A DNA stretch of 64,000 bases from Adineta vaga (taxonomy: Eukaryota > Rotifera), in assembly GCA_021613535.1 (NCBI GenBank), contig CP075492.1:18600001-18664000 (forward strand), in the 5' to 3' direction. The position numbers and the translations under genes are program-made. Under the pieces are notes generated by a model. The model searched no databases. It saw nothing but the letters and a program-made list of their open reading frames with translations, and was not told where the DNA came from. Positions within the stretch are counted from its first letter, which is position 1. Each line of letters opens with the position of its first letter. Below, one piece after another: positions 32,224-43,399 of this stretch.

Positions 32224-34159
32224 ATGGAAGGAACCAAACGTTGTCGAAGTGATAGTTTTCATGATTTGCATAATACAGACGATCGGAAAAAACAATTAAC
32301 AGCAACACAGAATTCGTGAGTAACATGAATTTGTATTATTCAATAGAAATTCTCCTTTTGTTTGTTAGTGATTCATCAAAAAATATTACACAATTTAAAG
32401 ATCTTGCTAATGAACTCATTTATGAAATATTTGAATATCTCGATTATTATTATGTTTACAAAGGATTTTTCAATCTCAATATTCGACTTCATTCGCTTCT
32501 TATGCAATCAACTCTTCCACTCAAGATCAATCTCTTCACGATGTCTCAAACAACTTTTCATCGTTACAATCAAGATATAATCTTACCTAATACACATCGA
32601 ATTCATACCCTAAGAATTCCAAATCACTTCATGTTTGATCACGATACACTTGCATTATCACAAAAAATATTCCTTCAAACACTTGTCCTTGAAAATATCG
32701 AATCATACTATTTGGATGATCTTCTTGATCAATTCACTTTATTATTACAATTGTCATCACTGACTATCATAGCAATTAACGCGATCGATAATAAATCTTC
32801 TATCTATCAAAAGATATTTAGATTACCTTCAATGAAATACTGTAAAGTATTATTAGGTGATCTATATTCTGAAGATATATTACCATATGCCATAAACGAT
32901 CACAGTCCCATTGAACATTTAATTATCGTCGATAGAATCAATCCGCAACAGTTGAATAGCCTTCTATCATATGTTCCTCATCTTCGTCGTTTGAGAGTAG
33001 ATCTAACGCAACAGGATGGATATAAAGCACCAAATATACCATACTATACTTTGAAGAATTTGACACATGCTTCTCTCAAATTACACCATTATATCACATA
33101 TATTGAGTTACAAGAACTTTTAATCAATAGTTTTCCATTTGTTGAAGTTTTACACATTTCAGCAATGAGTGAAGCTCTGGATGCTAACGAATGGAAACGA
33201 TTAATTTCAATGCATCTACTAGATCTACGCATCTTCGATGTGTTTTTCACATTGATGCTCTCTAGTGATGCTGAAAAGATTGCATTTGACGAGCAAGTTA
33301 ATCTATTTCGATCTTCATTTTGGATTGAACGACAATGGTTTTTCGATTATCGCTTAAGGCAAACAGAATACAGCCAAGGAAGATTTCTTTATTCAATAAA
33401 TCGATACAGGTATTTATCTATGCCAGTTCAATTAGATCAAAAATATCTGTTTTGTGTTCTAGAAGAAAAGATTATGAATTAAGTTATCAGTTGAATGACA
33501 CCATTTGCGGAAATGAAACTCGAGATGTTTTCAAATCAGTTGATCATGTTGAGATTGGAAATGAAAAAGTGATAGAGAAATTTAACGATTATTTTCCAAA
33601 TGCTACAAAACTCACGATAAAAAGAGATTTTTGTGCAGCTTTTTATCGATCGATTCCAACCAATCTTGATCGGATTTTATCTTTACAAAAGTTACAAACT
33701 TTGATTATCAAACGTAATGATTTGTCTCTTTTGAAACTGATTGAACTGTTAACTTATACACCGAATCTTCATCGGTTAACTTTTCGAACAATGCCTTTGT
33801 ACAATGAGAGTAAAATAAGTATTGAACAAAATGAAACATTTCAATCGATATCGAAGACAAATTGCCTCATATATGTCACTTACCAACAGAGTTGTACACT
33901 GGAGGAAGTCGAACTACTTGTTATGTTATTTCCTCGTTTGCAACATCTTGCAATTAATACACAATTGGACAATGTGGAACCAATCTTACAGTTTTTACTG
34001 AAGGAAAACAATGAGAATACTCGTGATTTGGCTTTATTTTCATTGATATACGCAAATAGACCATGGTTTGATCATTTAGATAGGCTATTCATGTTGAAAA
34101 CTTTACCTCAGCAATGTAAAGCAACTTATATGTATCCTCATTTATTTGTATGTTGGTAA
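32224..34159 (+). CDS. F-box protein with LRR-like C-terminal region
   Basis: Exons 32224-32315, 32369-33409 and 33463-34159, introns 53 nt each, 609 residues. The short first exon encodes a Lys/Arg/Asp-rich tail starting MEGTKRCRSDSFHD. The F-box follows at about residues 42-85 (FKDLANELIYEIFEYLDYYY). The remainder has loosely repeated Leu-rich segments (for example LQTLVLENI, HLRRLRVDL, LQTLIIKRNDLSLLKLIELL), suggesting an LRR-type solenoid. F-box proteins bring substrates to SCF ubiquitin ligases by binding SKP1 through the F-box; here the Leu-rich part would select substrate. Broken paralogues flank it on both sides. This family is much expanded in bdelloids. Confidence 0.85.
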
Positions 34160-34720
34160 TTTGAATTATAGAAATATTTCGTTGAAATAAATGGGAAATG
34201 TTTTAAATTGATTGTTTAATTGTATTATTAACTTCAGCGAGATATCGATCTGCTATTAGGTAAAATAGTTTTCATTGACAAATGAAAAAAAGAATCTTAG
34301 ATCATGTTGTACTATACTGTTGAAAACAAAGTATCACATAACATTTGGACGAAAGCCAAATATTTCGAATCATAAACAAACCCGAAATCAATTTTTGACA
34401 GTTGCATATCGCCAATTTAACATCGATATTTTTGTATGGAATTCTATTCAATGAGTTATTACATACTATAGTGGCGTACAGAGTGTACATATGAATTAGT
34501 CACTTCTTCTATCACAAAAGAAGTATTTACTATTTTGCTTATACCAATCGTTGATCAGGAATAGTTAAAAAAATACAAATATTTATCCTTTCTTTTCATA
34601 TTCATCGTCATTTATGTTCGTGTGTTCTTTACTGAGTGAAATAACGAAAGATAACACAGATATTGTCGAAAATACTATCCGTGTATTTTATTTTTGTACG
34701 AATAATTCTTTATTATTTCA
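34160..34720. other. spacer between F-box paralogues
   Basis: No recognised gene or repeat. The minus-strand frame at 34302-34490 has no features. Confidence 0.4.
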
Positions 34721-35925
34721 ATGGAACAAATCAGACGTCAATGAGATCATAGTTTTGATCACCATGACAATAGTAGAACAATGAAAGATATTTAGAAGTG
34801 ATAATAAATAAACGGTGGGTCAATGAAGATAGATTATCATTACCTATGAATAAATATAGTGGAATTGAACATTTAATCTTCGATCATTGGATCAATGTTA
34901 ATCAATTAGATACATGGTTATCATATGTTCCACATCTTCGTTCTTTGTCTGCCAATCTCGTTGGTACACATCATCATGTGTCAATCAATAATTCGCTGGT
35001 CGCATGTTGAATCATTTGAAACATGTTACTCTCACATTCCGATATGGTGTTCAGTTTATTGATTTAGAACAAATGTTTTCGAAATATTTTTCTTTCATTG
35101 AAGTTTTACACATTTCAGAAGATCACGAACAAATGGATGCAAACAATTGGCAACAACTCATACGATTATATTTAACAAAATTACGTATATTTAATGAATT
35201 TCTAACAAAATCAAATGGATATCCTGCTTACATGATACTCTTTTCAACGAATCCATATAGGTAGGTAATACTTTTCAATAAATAAATTAACTATATAGAT
35301 ACACTTTTCTTTTTCTAGAAGAAAAGATTATATATTATACAAACGTTTGGAGAGAATAATTGTTATAGATAATGAACAAATAACGATTTCCTCTGTTAGT
35401 CATATTTATATCAAAAATGGAAAGGAGATGAATAGATGTATGTGTTATTTTCCACGAGTTATAACACTTACTTTCGACTATGGATTTTCAATTAACGCTC
35501 ATCTTTCAATTGCAATGAGTCTTACTCGTATTTTATCGTTAAAACAATTGAAAACTCTAATAATTCAATGTGTTGATTTACCGTTTATTCAAATGATAAA
35601 AATTTCATCGAAGAAATAGAATCATTTCGATTAGTATCAATTACAAATTATATTAGAAATATAATTTTTCAAAGAAAATGTACAATAGAAGAACTTGAAC
35701 TACTTGTTATGCTGTGTCCTCGTTTGCAACATCTTAACATACATGTTACGATTTTTACTCAACAGAAATAATAAGAATACAATTCATTTAGTTTCATTAT
35801 GTTTTTCAAATGCAACAGAATTATATCTTGAATATTTTTATAATTTAGTTTTATCCAGGAAAATATTTTATGAACACAATGTGCTATATGTTAGTTCGAT
35901 TAGACAGTTATTTTTATGGTGGTGA
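34721..35925 (+). pseudogene. third F-box/LRR-like paralogue, internally deleted and frame-broken
   Basis: A relic of the first exon is visible at 34721 (MEQIRRQ, stop, DHSFDHHDNS, against MEGTKRCRSDSFHDLHN in the intact gene). The F-box itself is missing. Similarity resumes near 34850 (IEHLIFDHWINVNQLDTWLS), is broken at about 35007, continues at 35004-35260, keeps the conserved last intron, and decays after 35340 with several stops. A non-functional remnant. Confidence 0.78.
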
Positions 35926-35935
35926 TATTATCTCG

Positions 35936-37500
35936 GAAAATAACTTTTGTTTTTTGATTATTTATTTGAAATAAACGAGAGAATTAGTTAGAAATGTTTT
36001 AGACACGATCGAGTACCTTTTAAATTCAACTTCGAATATAAATGATGATTCTCAAAAAGTGCTTGTAGTCATTATTTTTGATCGATAAAGATTTATACGT
36101 TGTTACTCATAAATAGAATTTGTAGGCAGAGTCATTTATGTGAAGACTTTGGAATTTTAATGGATAGTAACCAAAATAAAACATTTTGCGTGAAGTATAA
36201 TCGCATATGGATAAAAGAAAATCTATTCCTTTTCTATGGAAAATCTCTAGCTCAAATTTTGTGATTTATTTTCGAAATGATATCAAATAGATGAATGTGC
36301 ATTTATCTTCGAATTTCAATTAGACAGCTCATGATTCATCAACAATATACAAGCAATATACTCGAGTCAAGTCGCTAACGATTCTTCAAGATATATATGT
36401 CGTGCCGAAGTTGTAACTTCAGATGCTGGAAAATAATCACTACAGTTTGTATTTTATCTTTAAAATTATTTTTCACTATTAAAATATTCAAATTTACTTT
36501 TGAATAATATAATTAGCATATGCATGTTCAAAAAATCGAAGGGTGTGGGTGGAATTGATGAATAATTATATCATCCACACCTTCAACCTCTTCCAAACCC
36601 ACGCTCAATGATCTTCTGACATTGACCCACATCTCTTTCTAAATAAAAGATTGTGATAAAGCAAAAGAAAATTTTGAATTATATTAAAACATTTAAGTCG
36701 ATGTAACGCGAAGATGCGAAATCTGCAGAGTCATTAATATGAATAATATTTTATGGCAATGTTTGACCTGTTTAGATAAGACAATAAAAACGAGAAAAAA
36801 TGTATATGTGAGTATAAGTGTCCATGATCTAAATTCAATATTTGTTTGCGAAGATATAAATGAAAGAAAATATGACATGGGAATAGATATGAAGATGTAA
36901 GTTATTGAAAGCGTTCGAAAGAGAAAGATAACATGTTCATAAATTCGAATTTTTATGTCGGCATTCTTCAATAATTTTATTTTAGGGCATTTATTAAAAC
37001 ATCTATAAAAGATAACATATTTACATAAATAAAATCTGGAGCATGAGGCAAAAAAGCTATCTCATGGTAGCATAAGAATCATATGAAATAATAGATGAGA
37101 TAATCATACAACAGAGAAAAAAGAGAGCAGAATAATATGAAAACATATATATATATATATATATATAGGATGAGAATAAAAACTGAATTATAATAAAAGA
37201 TTTAAGCAGATAAAACTAAATAACAGATATATTAAGCTATTTTTCAATGTCTTTTTTTCGAGATTTTTAAATTAGATCACTACATTGCTATATTGAATGA
37301 CACAATCAATTGATAAAGTCATATATAGTGAACTGACTGCAAATGATGAACAAGCAAAATTCACTTCGGCAAGAACTTTAAATAAACATCGATCATACAA
37401 ACAGTGAGTACTCTAAACATACAGTCAATAAAATGAAATATATTTCGATATTTTTATTGTTTGTAGATCATGGTGGTCAACTGCTTTCGTACACAATTGA
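35936..37500. other. 1.6-kb intergenic region with one telomere-like hairpin
   Basis: No supported gene. Contains the hairpin 36538-36586 and a (TA)n tract at about 37147-37168. The minus-strand frame 36693-36971 is hydrophobic but unrecognised. Confidence 0.4.
36538..36586. repeat. telomere-like hairpin
   Basis: GAAGGGTGTGGGTGGA pairs almost perfectly with TCATCCACACCTTCAA. The spacer contains ATTGATGAATAA, also found in the copy at 40524. Confidence 0.9.
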
Positions 37501-40289
37501 ATGAAAATTATCTGTGCTATTTTAGTACTTTTTTCTATCTCAGCTGGTTTGATGATATTTTTCAGCTCTTCTCAATTATCATCAACAAAGAAGGCCTCTC
37601 TAGACAATGAACAAGGTAAGATCAGATAATTTTTATATTCGAAAGCTCTATTCACTTTTACATTTTTATAGTTGATACAATTCCTCAACTACGATCATAT
37701 ACAAAATATGAAGTAAATCATTCATCTATTCATAGTTCAAAATCTTTTATTTATTTCATAGAAACGTCGAATACCATATGATCTTGGTCATATGCATATT
37801 TATATACACAAACGCAATCGACATAAATATCAACGACATCGCTTTCCTGTAGCTCGATATGATCGTCATCGCATGCGTTTGTTTTCTTCAATTTATTAAT
37901 TCATTGAATTTGTTTCTATTTTTATAGCATTACGTGGTCCATTTCTCAATTTTATGCCGTGGGTTCCTATATTTGCTGATCGATTAACCAAACAAACAAT
38001 TATTTATTCACCAGCAGGCGGTGGTAAATAATCATTATGCTTTCATTTGATCGAAAATCCGTTTATTGTTTTAGTTTACATCATTCCACCATTGATCAAT
38101 ATCTATGGCCAATTATTTTCAGTTGCTCAACTTATTGCTTCTGGTTATGCAAGTCTAGTGAGTAGTGGAATGTCATTAAACGGAAATATCGACATGCTCA
38201 ATTATTTTCAACCGCAACCATGTGAGCGTGTATTATGTTCATCTGATTTGTGGTAAATCTTATTGTATATTTTAGTAATGGGTCCTGGTATTCCAGTAAT
38301 TAATCCTTTGACAGGTGGATTTATTGGTGGAATGTATGGTAATTTTGGTTCTTTTCCAAATACTCGAAACTATGAATCAAGAACGAACATTGATTATTCA
38401 CGGGAAAGAGAAAAAGATGATGATGATGAAGATGATTACGAAGGACGAGAAAGTGAAGATTACAATTATCGACCTCGTTACAATTCATATAAGAACAATA
38501 GAAAACCATACAAGATAAACACATATAAAAGTAATATGTAGTAGATTTCGAATCTTATCCAGTAGGATTCTTTTATGCCCTATGTACAACTAACTTATTT
38601 ACTGCTTCAGAACCTAGCGTACCATCTTCTACAACCACCACTACCACTACCACTACCACGACTTCTACGACCACAAGTAAGTCACATATATCTTATAATT
38701 ATGAAAACCTGATCATGAAAGATTTTTTCTCGGTTAACTATATCATTTTTGTACATTTCGTTGATATTTTTTGTAAATCGTTTACAGTAATGGAGAAAAT
38801 AAATGTCGTGGATTTCCTCTATCAGCTAACGAAAACTATTTTCATTGTTAATCTATAGCAAAACCTAAATGCAAGTAAAGTAACTTATAGTTTTGATAAA
38901 AATTTAGTTCACTTCCAAATTCTAACAGAGAAGTTGATAGTTCTTGTCTATTATTTTACAGAGTTTTCTCCATCTTCTGGAACATTGTGGCAACAAAATG
39001 CTATTACTGTATTCGGTGATTCATCTGGAACTAGTGGCGATGATCTTATGCATCTCAATACGCCAATCGGCATGTTTTATGATCAAGTTAATAATGCTTT
39101 TATTGTCAGCGATTATAATAATCAACGTATTCTAAGAATCCCTCTTACCAATCCACCTTCACCTGGAATAGTAATCGCTCGAGACATTGATACGTCCAGT
39201 TGTGGTAGGAGTACATTAGTAACTCCTGTTGCAGTAGCTATGGATAACGTTGGCCAATTGTACGTAACAGACACAACATGTAGTCGTCTCGTTAGATTTC
39301 CGGTCAATTCAAATTCAGCATCACTGGGAGTAGAACTCAGTGCGTCGTTACAAACACCTCAGCAATTATCTATAGATCAACGAAATAATGATATATATGT
39401 AGCTAGTTATGGTAAACAGGTAATATACAAGTTTCCTGGTGGTAATGGACCACCGATAATTGCAGCAGGTATGTGATTTATTTTGAAATAATCGTTGATT
39501 GATATATATTCTACTCTGTGCACAGGTATCAGTGATAGTCCAGGAAGTGATTTAACCCAACTCAGCAGTCCAAATGGAGTTTATTTTGACTATTTATATA
39601 CCAATTCTTTATATGTTGCTGATTCAGGCAATAATCGTGTGATGAAATTTCCATTGAACTCAGTAGAAGGAACACCTGGAATAGTTGTTGCGGGGGGTAA
39701 TGGTGCTGGAAGTAGAATGGATCAATTGGATGAACCAAGAACTGTATTAGTCGACAGTGGGGGAGCTGTCTATATAGCAGATGGAAGTAAGAGAGTTTTA
39801 AACATAACATTATACTTTTCTCTCTAATAATCTGGTTTGATTAAATAATATTGTAAAGGATTTCTCATTTAATTAGATTATGAGCTTTTGTTTATTCTTA
39901 TTTGATGACCTTGTCCTGTGCTTTCATGAAAATAGTTAGCCTAAATTTTAAACTTACGTATGTTTATGTCCACATCAAGCTCATATTATTTAAAATGACT
40001 ATTTATCGAGAAATTTTAAGCAGAATTTTTTCTTACAATAAATATATGTTCATCAAGACTGAAAAAAACCGAAACTTTATATTGACTTTTTTATAATCTA
40101 GATAATAACCGTGTTCAACGTTGGGTGTCACCTGCGGGTCCCGGTACTACAGTTGTGGGTGGAACTATTGGAGCAGCATCAGATCAACTCTCATTTCCTG
40201 AATCAATGGTCTTCGACAAGGATGGTAACCTGGTGGTTGTTGATCGACGTAACAGTCGAATTCAGTTGTTTAATGTAGTAACACCCTAA
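37501..40289 (+). CDS. signal/anchor protein with Thr-rich stalk and NHL propeller
   Basis: Ten exons: 37501-37615, 37672-37712, 37762-37876, 37928-38023, 38075-38221, 38276-38530, 38611-38676, 38962-39468, 39526-39786, 40102-40289; 596 residues, all joins keep frame. The N-terminus is a signal peptide or membrane anchor (about 4-24). Then come a basic His/Arg stretch (exon 3), a hydrophobic region (exons 4-5), an acidic DDDDEDD region (exon 6) and a pure Thr/Ser stalk (exon 7). NHL-type repeats follow, with motifs such as NNQRILRIPL, LYVTDTTCSRLVRFP, NSLYVADSGNNRVMKFPL and NNNRVQRW. NHL propellers are protein- or RNA-binding; placed outside the cell, as here, a binding or adhesion role is more likely. 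If the intron after exon 6 is retained, translation stops at 38541 and gives a 259-residue protein without a propeller. Poly-A signal AATAAA at 40319. Confidence 0.8.
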
Positions 40290-40318
40290 TATATGAGTTC
40301 TTATTCGTATTATCATTG

Positions 40319-40324
40319 AATAAA
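40319..40324 (+). terminator. polyadenylation signal of the NHL gene
   Basis: AATAAA 30 nt after the stop codon. Confidence 0.55.
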
Positions 40325-40523
40325 AAGACTTAAACACTCGTTAACCATTTGACTACCATAGTATGAAAAAAAGCTACACCTATTTTTCAACACTTGTCAT
40401 AATGTAATTCATAAAAACTAATACGTAATCTCTTGAAACGAAGTAAGAGAATATTTTAGAACCCTTTTGAAGTATATGTATCACACACGCCGCTTTCACA
40501 TCTTTACTCATATATTGTCTTTC

Positions 40524-40568
40524 TCGAGGGCGTGGGTGAGATTGATGAATAAATATACTACCCACCCT
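40524..40568. repeat. telomere-like hairpin
   Basis: TCGAGGGCGTGGGTG, spacer AGATTGATGAATAAATATACTA, CCCACCCT. It shares the spacer word ATTGATGAATAA with the copy at 36538. Confidence 0.8.
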
Positions 40569-40592
40569 AATTAGTGCTTTTTCGAAATTTTC

Positions 40593-40637
40593 TTGAGGGC
40601 GTGGGTATATCTTCTTCACTTACGTCTACACCCATCC
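40593..40637. repeat. telomere-like hairpin, 24 nt after the previous one
   Basis: TTGAGGGCGTGGGTATAT, then CTTCTTCACTTACGT, then CTACACCCATCC. Read on the minus strand the spacer is GTGAAGAAGATATA, the same as the plus-strand spacer of the copy at 50662. Confidence 0.8.
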
Positions 40638-40834
40638 TGCATTTTTCTCATGAGAAGCTCAACAGATTACAAAATAGACATTAGTTATGAGATATTCACT
40701 GCTTCCCTATTGGTACTCACTCTTCTTCGATTATGAATCATTCTACTAACACTTATCTATGAAATTTCATTAATGTTTCTTTCTTTGCTTCATATATCCA
40801 AATGTTGAGAATACTTATATTATATTGATCGACA

Positions 40835-41470
40835 GTTTCTAGTTGACCCTGCTATTCTTGTTTCTCCAAATTTAGTTTCAATAAATAGCTCCATTAAACG
40901 AAATGATTTCGACAAATTTTTCATCTCTAATTGTTTAGAATTCGTCTACAGTTCATGGCTATGTTCCACAAGATGTTTGGTATGAATTTCCATCAGATAT
41001 ACAAATAACAATGGTAGCACAATATGTAGATTTTGACACATCTATTCAAAAGATTAATGTTCATCTCCGCAGTAGATTTACTATTTCAATGAAAATGCCT
41101 GGACTTAAACTAGTTGTCGGCCGTCAAAATCCATTTGTATTACTTGTTGCATTGTCTCAATCATAAAATGCTAATGGAAGTCCTTTTTTAAAGATGACAG
41201 TGATTTCATGGGTATGTTACAAAGAATTCATCTCTCGGACTTGGAAATATTAAGCTGTAATAATTTAGACACGATTGAAACTAAAACATATAACTATTTC
41301 GAATTCAATGTAAGATATGAAATAACGAAGGCATTTTCCAACGCCTAAAACTATCGCCCTTCTTCTTGTTTATTAGTTCTTTTCTTAACTGTTTCACATT
41401 TTTATAGAGTGTCTTGACAATCAATGCTTTGGTAACAAATGACAAAGATTCCTCCATACGGTATTAGGTA
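40835..41470 (+). pseudogene. C-terminal relic of a GH31 alpha-glucosidase
   Basis: Recognisable GH31 segments occur in order: FLVDPAILVSPNL (40835 on); then, after a likely intron, SSTVHGYVPQDVWYEFP and INVHLRSR..., RQNPFVLLVALSQS. A TAA follows at 41164-41166, then a decayed NANGSPF..DDSD (normally NG.L.WDDGDS), and later SVLTINALVTND. The catalytic half of the enzyme is absent and the frame is broken, so this is a truncated pseudogene. Family members are lysosomal or secreted enzymes releasing glucose from alpha-glucans. Two telomere-like hairpins lie 200-310 bp upstream of the truncated side. Confidence 0.75.
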
Positions 41471-42000
41471 TGGTAAAAGTTCTTGATTGTATTTGATATC
41501 ATTGATTTCAATCAACTAACGAAGATGATCTTATTGCCGATACTTTAGATTTAACTTATTTACGAACTTGATTTGAATATGTTAGGTGAAACAAGTTAAA
41601 CCATACAATGGAAAACAGTGAATTGACAATGATAGGAGATGTGATTTCAAGTTTTTTTTCTTATTTTTTTATATAGAAGGGATGGGTGTGAGTATAAAAC
41701 AAATGTGCCACGTATTCATATCCACACCCACTCTCAATTTTTATTAAAGAGAATATTGAGAAAAAATGATACGAATAACAACTAATGAAGAATGTTCATA
41801 GACGATAACGATGATATTTGATGATCGACGTGTATACCATATTTTCTGAAAAGAAAAGTATTAAATTAATCTAGTGAATAAATATTTGCGAGTCATAGTT
41901 TCAAAGAGAAATGTAATTATAAATGATGGGATAAAATATCGGAAAATGTGAATGAGTCATAGCATTTACTTATTGATTCACATTATTTGGAAGTTTTCAT
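41471..42000. other. spacer with one telomere-like hairpin
   Basis: Besides the hairpin at 41676-41737, it carries the far 3'UTR of the minus-strand peptide gene at its right end. No other gene. Confidence 0.4.
41676..41737. repeat. telomere-like hairpin, decayed
   Basis: GAAGGGATGGGTGTGAGTAT and ATATCCACACCCACTCTCAA around a spacer of about 22 nt. Confidence 0.82.
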
Positions 42001-42055
42001 CTAAAACCACTCTCAAGGAGCTATCATACACATTTCATAGTGACACAAAACATAC
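42001..42055 (-). other. 3'UTR intron directly after the stop codon
   Basis: On the minus strand, GTATGTTTTG begins 5 nt after the TAA of the peptide gene and the acceptor is GTGGTTTTAG at 42001; 55 nt long. Confidence 0.65.
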
Positions 42056-42060
42056 CGAAC

Positions 42061-42345
42061 TTAGCCGAGAATGGCAGCACAATTACAACCATAACAAACA
42101 GTATCATAGCAATGATCATAACCACCAGCAAGAGCACAATACACACAACAACCATTAAAACCGCCACAACTAGCACGGGATGTGATTTCAGAGGCTAAAC
42201 TACGGAGTACATATTGTGAATTCATAGCAACATTCATATTGTCACCGTTTCCACCTGCTGGCCATGCCATGGAGTTTGTTAAAAATAATGCTGCGAAAAT
42301 GACAAGAGAAATGATATTGATATTGACATAGACCATTTTCAACAT
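42061..42345 (-). CDS. secreted eight-cysteine peptide precursor
   Basis: 94 residues. Signal peptide about 1-27, propeptide to residue 56-57 (EITSR), then a cysteine-rich mature region. The framework is C-x5-CC-x2-C-x8-C-x4-C-x2-C-x-C, rich in Gly/Ala/Tyr, ending in Gly (possible amidation). A TATA box lies about 66-80 nt upstream and a 3'UTR intron follows the stop. It is transcribed away from the peptide gene at 42883, with which it shares a 540-bp intergenic region. The mature part does not resemble the other three peptides. A second Met at residue 4 is also usable as a start. Function unknown; an extracellular signalling or defence peptide is the natural guess. Confidence 0.72.
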   Translation of the reverse strand: MLKMVYVNINIISLVIFAALFLTNSMAWPAGGNGDNMNVAMNSQYVLRSLASEITSRASCGGFNGCCVYCALAGGYDHCYDTVCYGCNCAAILG

Positions 42346-42410
42346 TTGATAATATAGAATTCTTTCTCTGAATAACTAGACAATTGATTTTGTACATTGT
42401 TGCTCCCGCA

Positions 42411-42425
42411 TTTATATATATATTG
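42411..42425 (-). promoter_or_regulatory. TATA box of the minus-strand peptide gene
   Basis: A TATATATATAAA run on the minus strand, about 66-80 nt before the ATG at 42345. Confidence 0.6.
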
Positions 42426-42780
42426 GTCGATCATCATCATCATCATCTGTCATGTCTCTCATGTCTCTATTTGTTTGTGACGTTTTTCGTCGAATGATAC
42501 TGTTGTAAAAAAGTGTTTTTTTTGAAAAGTTCTTTCTCACCGTTTGAAGAAATTATCGGTATGCATTTTAACCAGCGAATTTCTCTATTGAGAATTATTA
42601 TACTAGTTGAAATAGATACAGAAACAAACAGTGCCATATCACTATCAAGGAATTAGACCATTTTTCCTCAAGTAAATAAAAAACAAATCACACGGACTGT
42701 ATTCCTGTGAGTCAAAACGATAGCTGTATTTCTCCGTTCATGGAAAAAATACTTTTCTTCGTCCGTTCCCTTTGGTCGAC

Positions 42781-42790
42781 GTATATATAA
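42781..42790 (+). promoter_or_regulatory. TATA box of the CX3C-type peptide gene
   Basis: GTATATATAA about 95-102 nt before the ATG at 42883. Confidence 0.65.
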
Positions 42791-42882
42791 AGTGGAAGCA
42801 CAACTTTAGGACCATACCACTTATATAGCTAAGTATATTCATCAATCACTCCTTACTCAAGCGTTGAATAGCAACCAGAATC

Positions 42883-43110
42883 ATGCAAAAGAGCAGTCAA
42901 TTAATTTGTTTCATCGTCGTTGTCTTGGCGTTAATGACTACAAGCTGTATGGCACGCACCGTACACAAACAAACTGAAGTCAATGGTAGTCTTCGTGATT
43001 TAATCAACAAGCGCGGCTATTGTAATAGTACTTGTCTTAATACATGTTGTTTCCTTTTTGAGGCTACTCATGGTGGTTGTGATCAGAGTTGTTATTTTTA
43101 TTGTTGCTAA
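42883..43110 (+). CDS. secreted peptide precursor with duplicated CX3CX3CC motif
   Basis: 75 residues. Signal peptide about 1-24; short propeptide ending LINKR (dibasic site); mature peptide of about 31 residues with framework CX3CX3CC-X9-CX3CX3CC, an internal duplication of one motif. CX3C pairs occur in helical-hairpin peptides, so a two-helix fold is possible. The signal core and propeptide (ALMTTSCMAR; SLRDLINKR) match the cystine-knot gene at 12983 (ALLALSCKAR; DSLIKLL..EKR), as does the sequence around the stop (TAAGCCA..GGTATG), although the mature cysteine pattern is quite different. A 73-nt intron starts 9 nt after the first TAA. Poly-A signal AATAAA at about 43367. Confidence 0.78.
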   Translation: MQKSSQLICFIVVVLALMTTSCMARTVHKQTEVNGSLRDLINKRGYCNSTCLNTCCFLFEATHGGCDQSCYFYCC

Positions 43111-43119
43111 TAAGCCAAG

Positions 43120-43192
43120 GTATGTTGCATCGAGAGAATGTCACTTCGGCCACTTTACAATACTGAATTAAGTTACTATTTTTTCTTTGCAG
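43120..43192 (+). other. 3'UTR intron directly after the stop codon
   Basis: Donor GTATGTTG, acceptor TTTCTTTGCAG, 73 nt, 9 nt after the stop. Confidence 0.75.
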
Positions 43193-43399
43193 GAAATATG
43201 GCACTAATACACATTTACACCTAAAATTCAACATTCCCATCATATTGTTACCAACCTCAAACATTGTCGACTATTTTGTTTTCTTTTTTTTCATATTCTC
43301 ACCTGGTTAACTTTCTTCTCTGATACTGTCAACTATTTTTCGAGATAGAAGCAACTTTCTATTTCCAATAAACTCACCACCAACCGATATTGCATGCAA

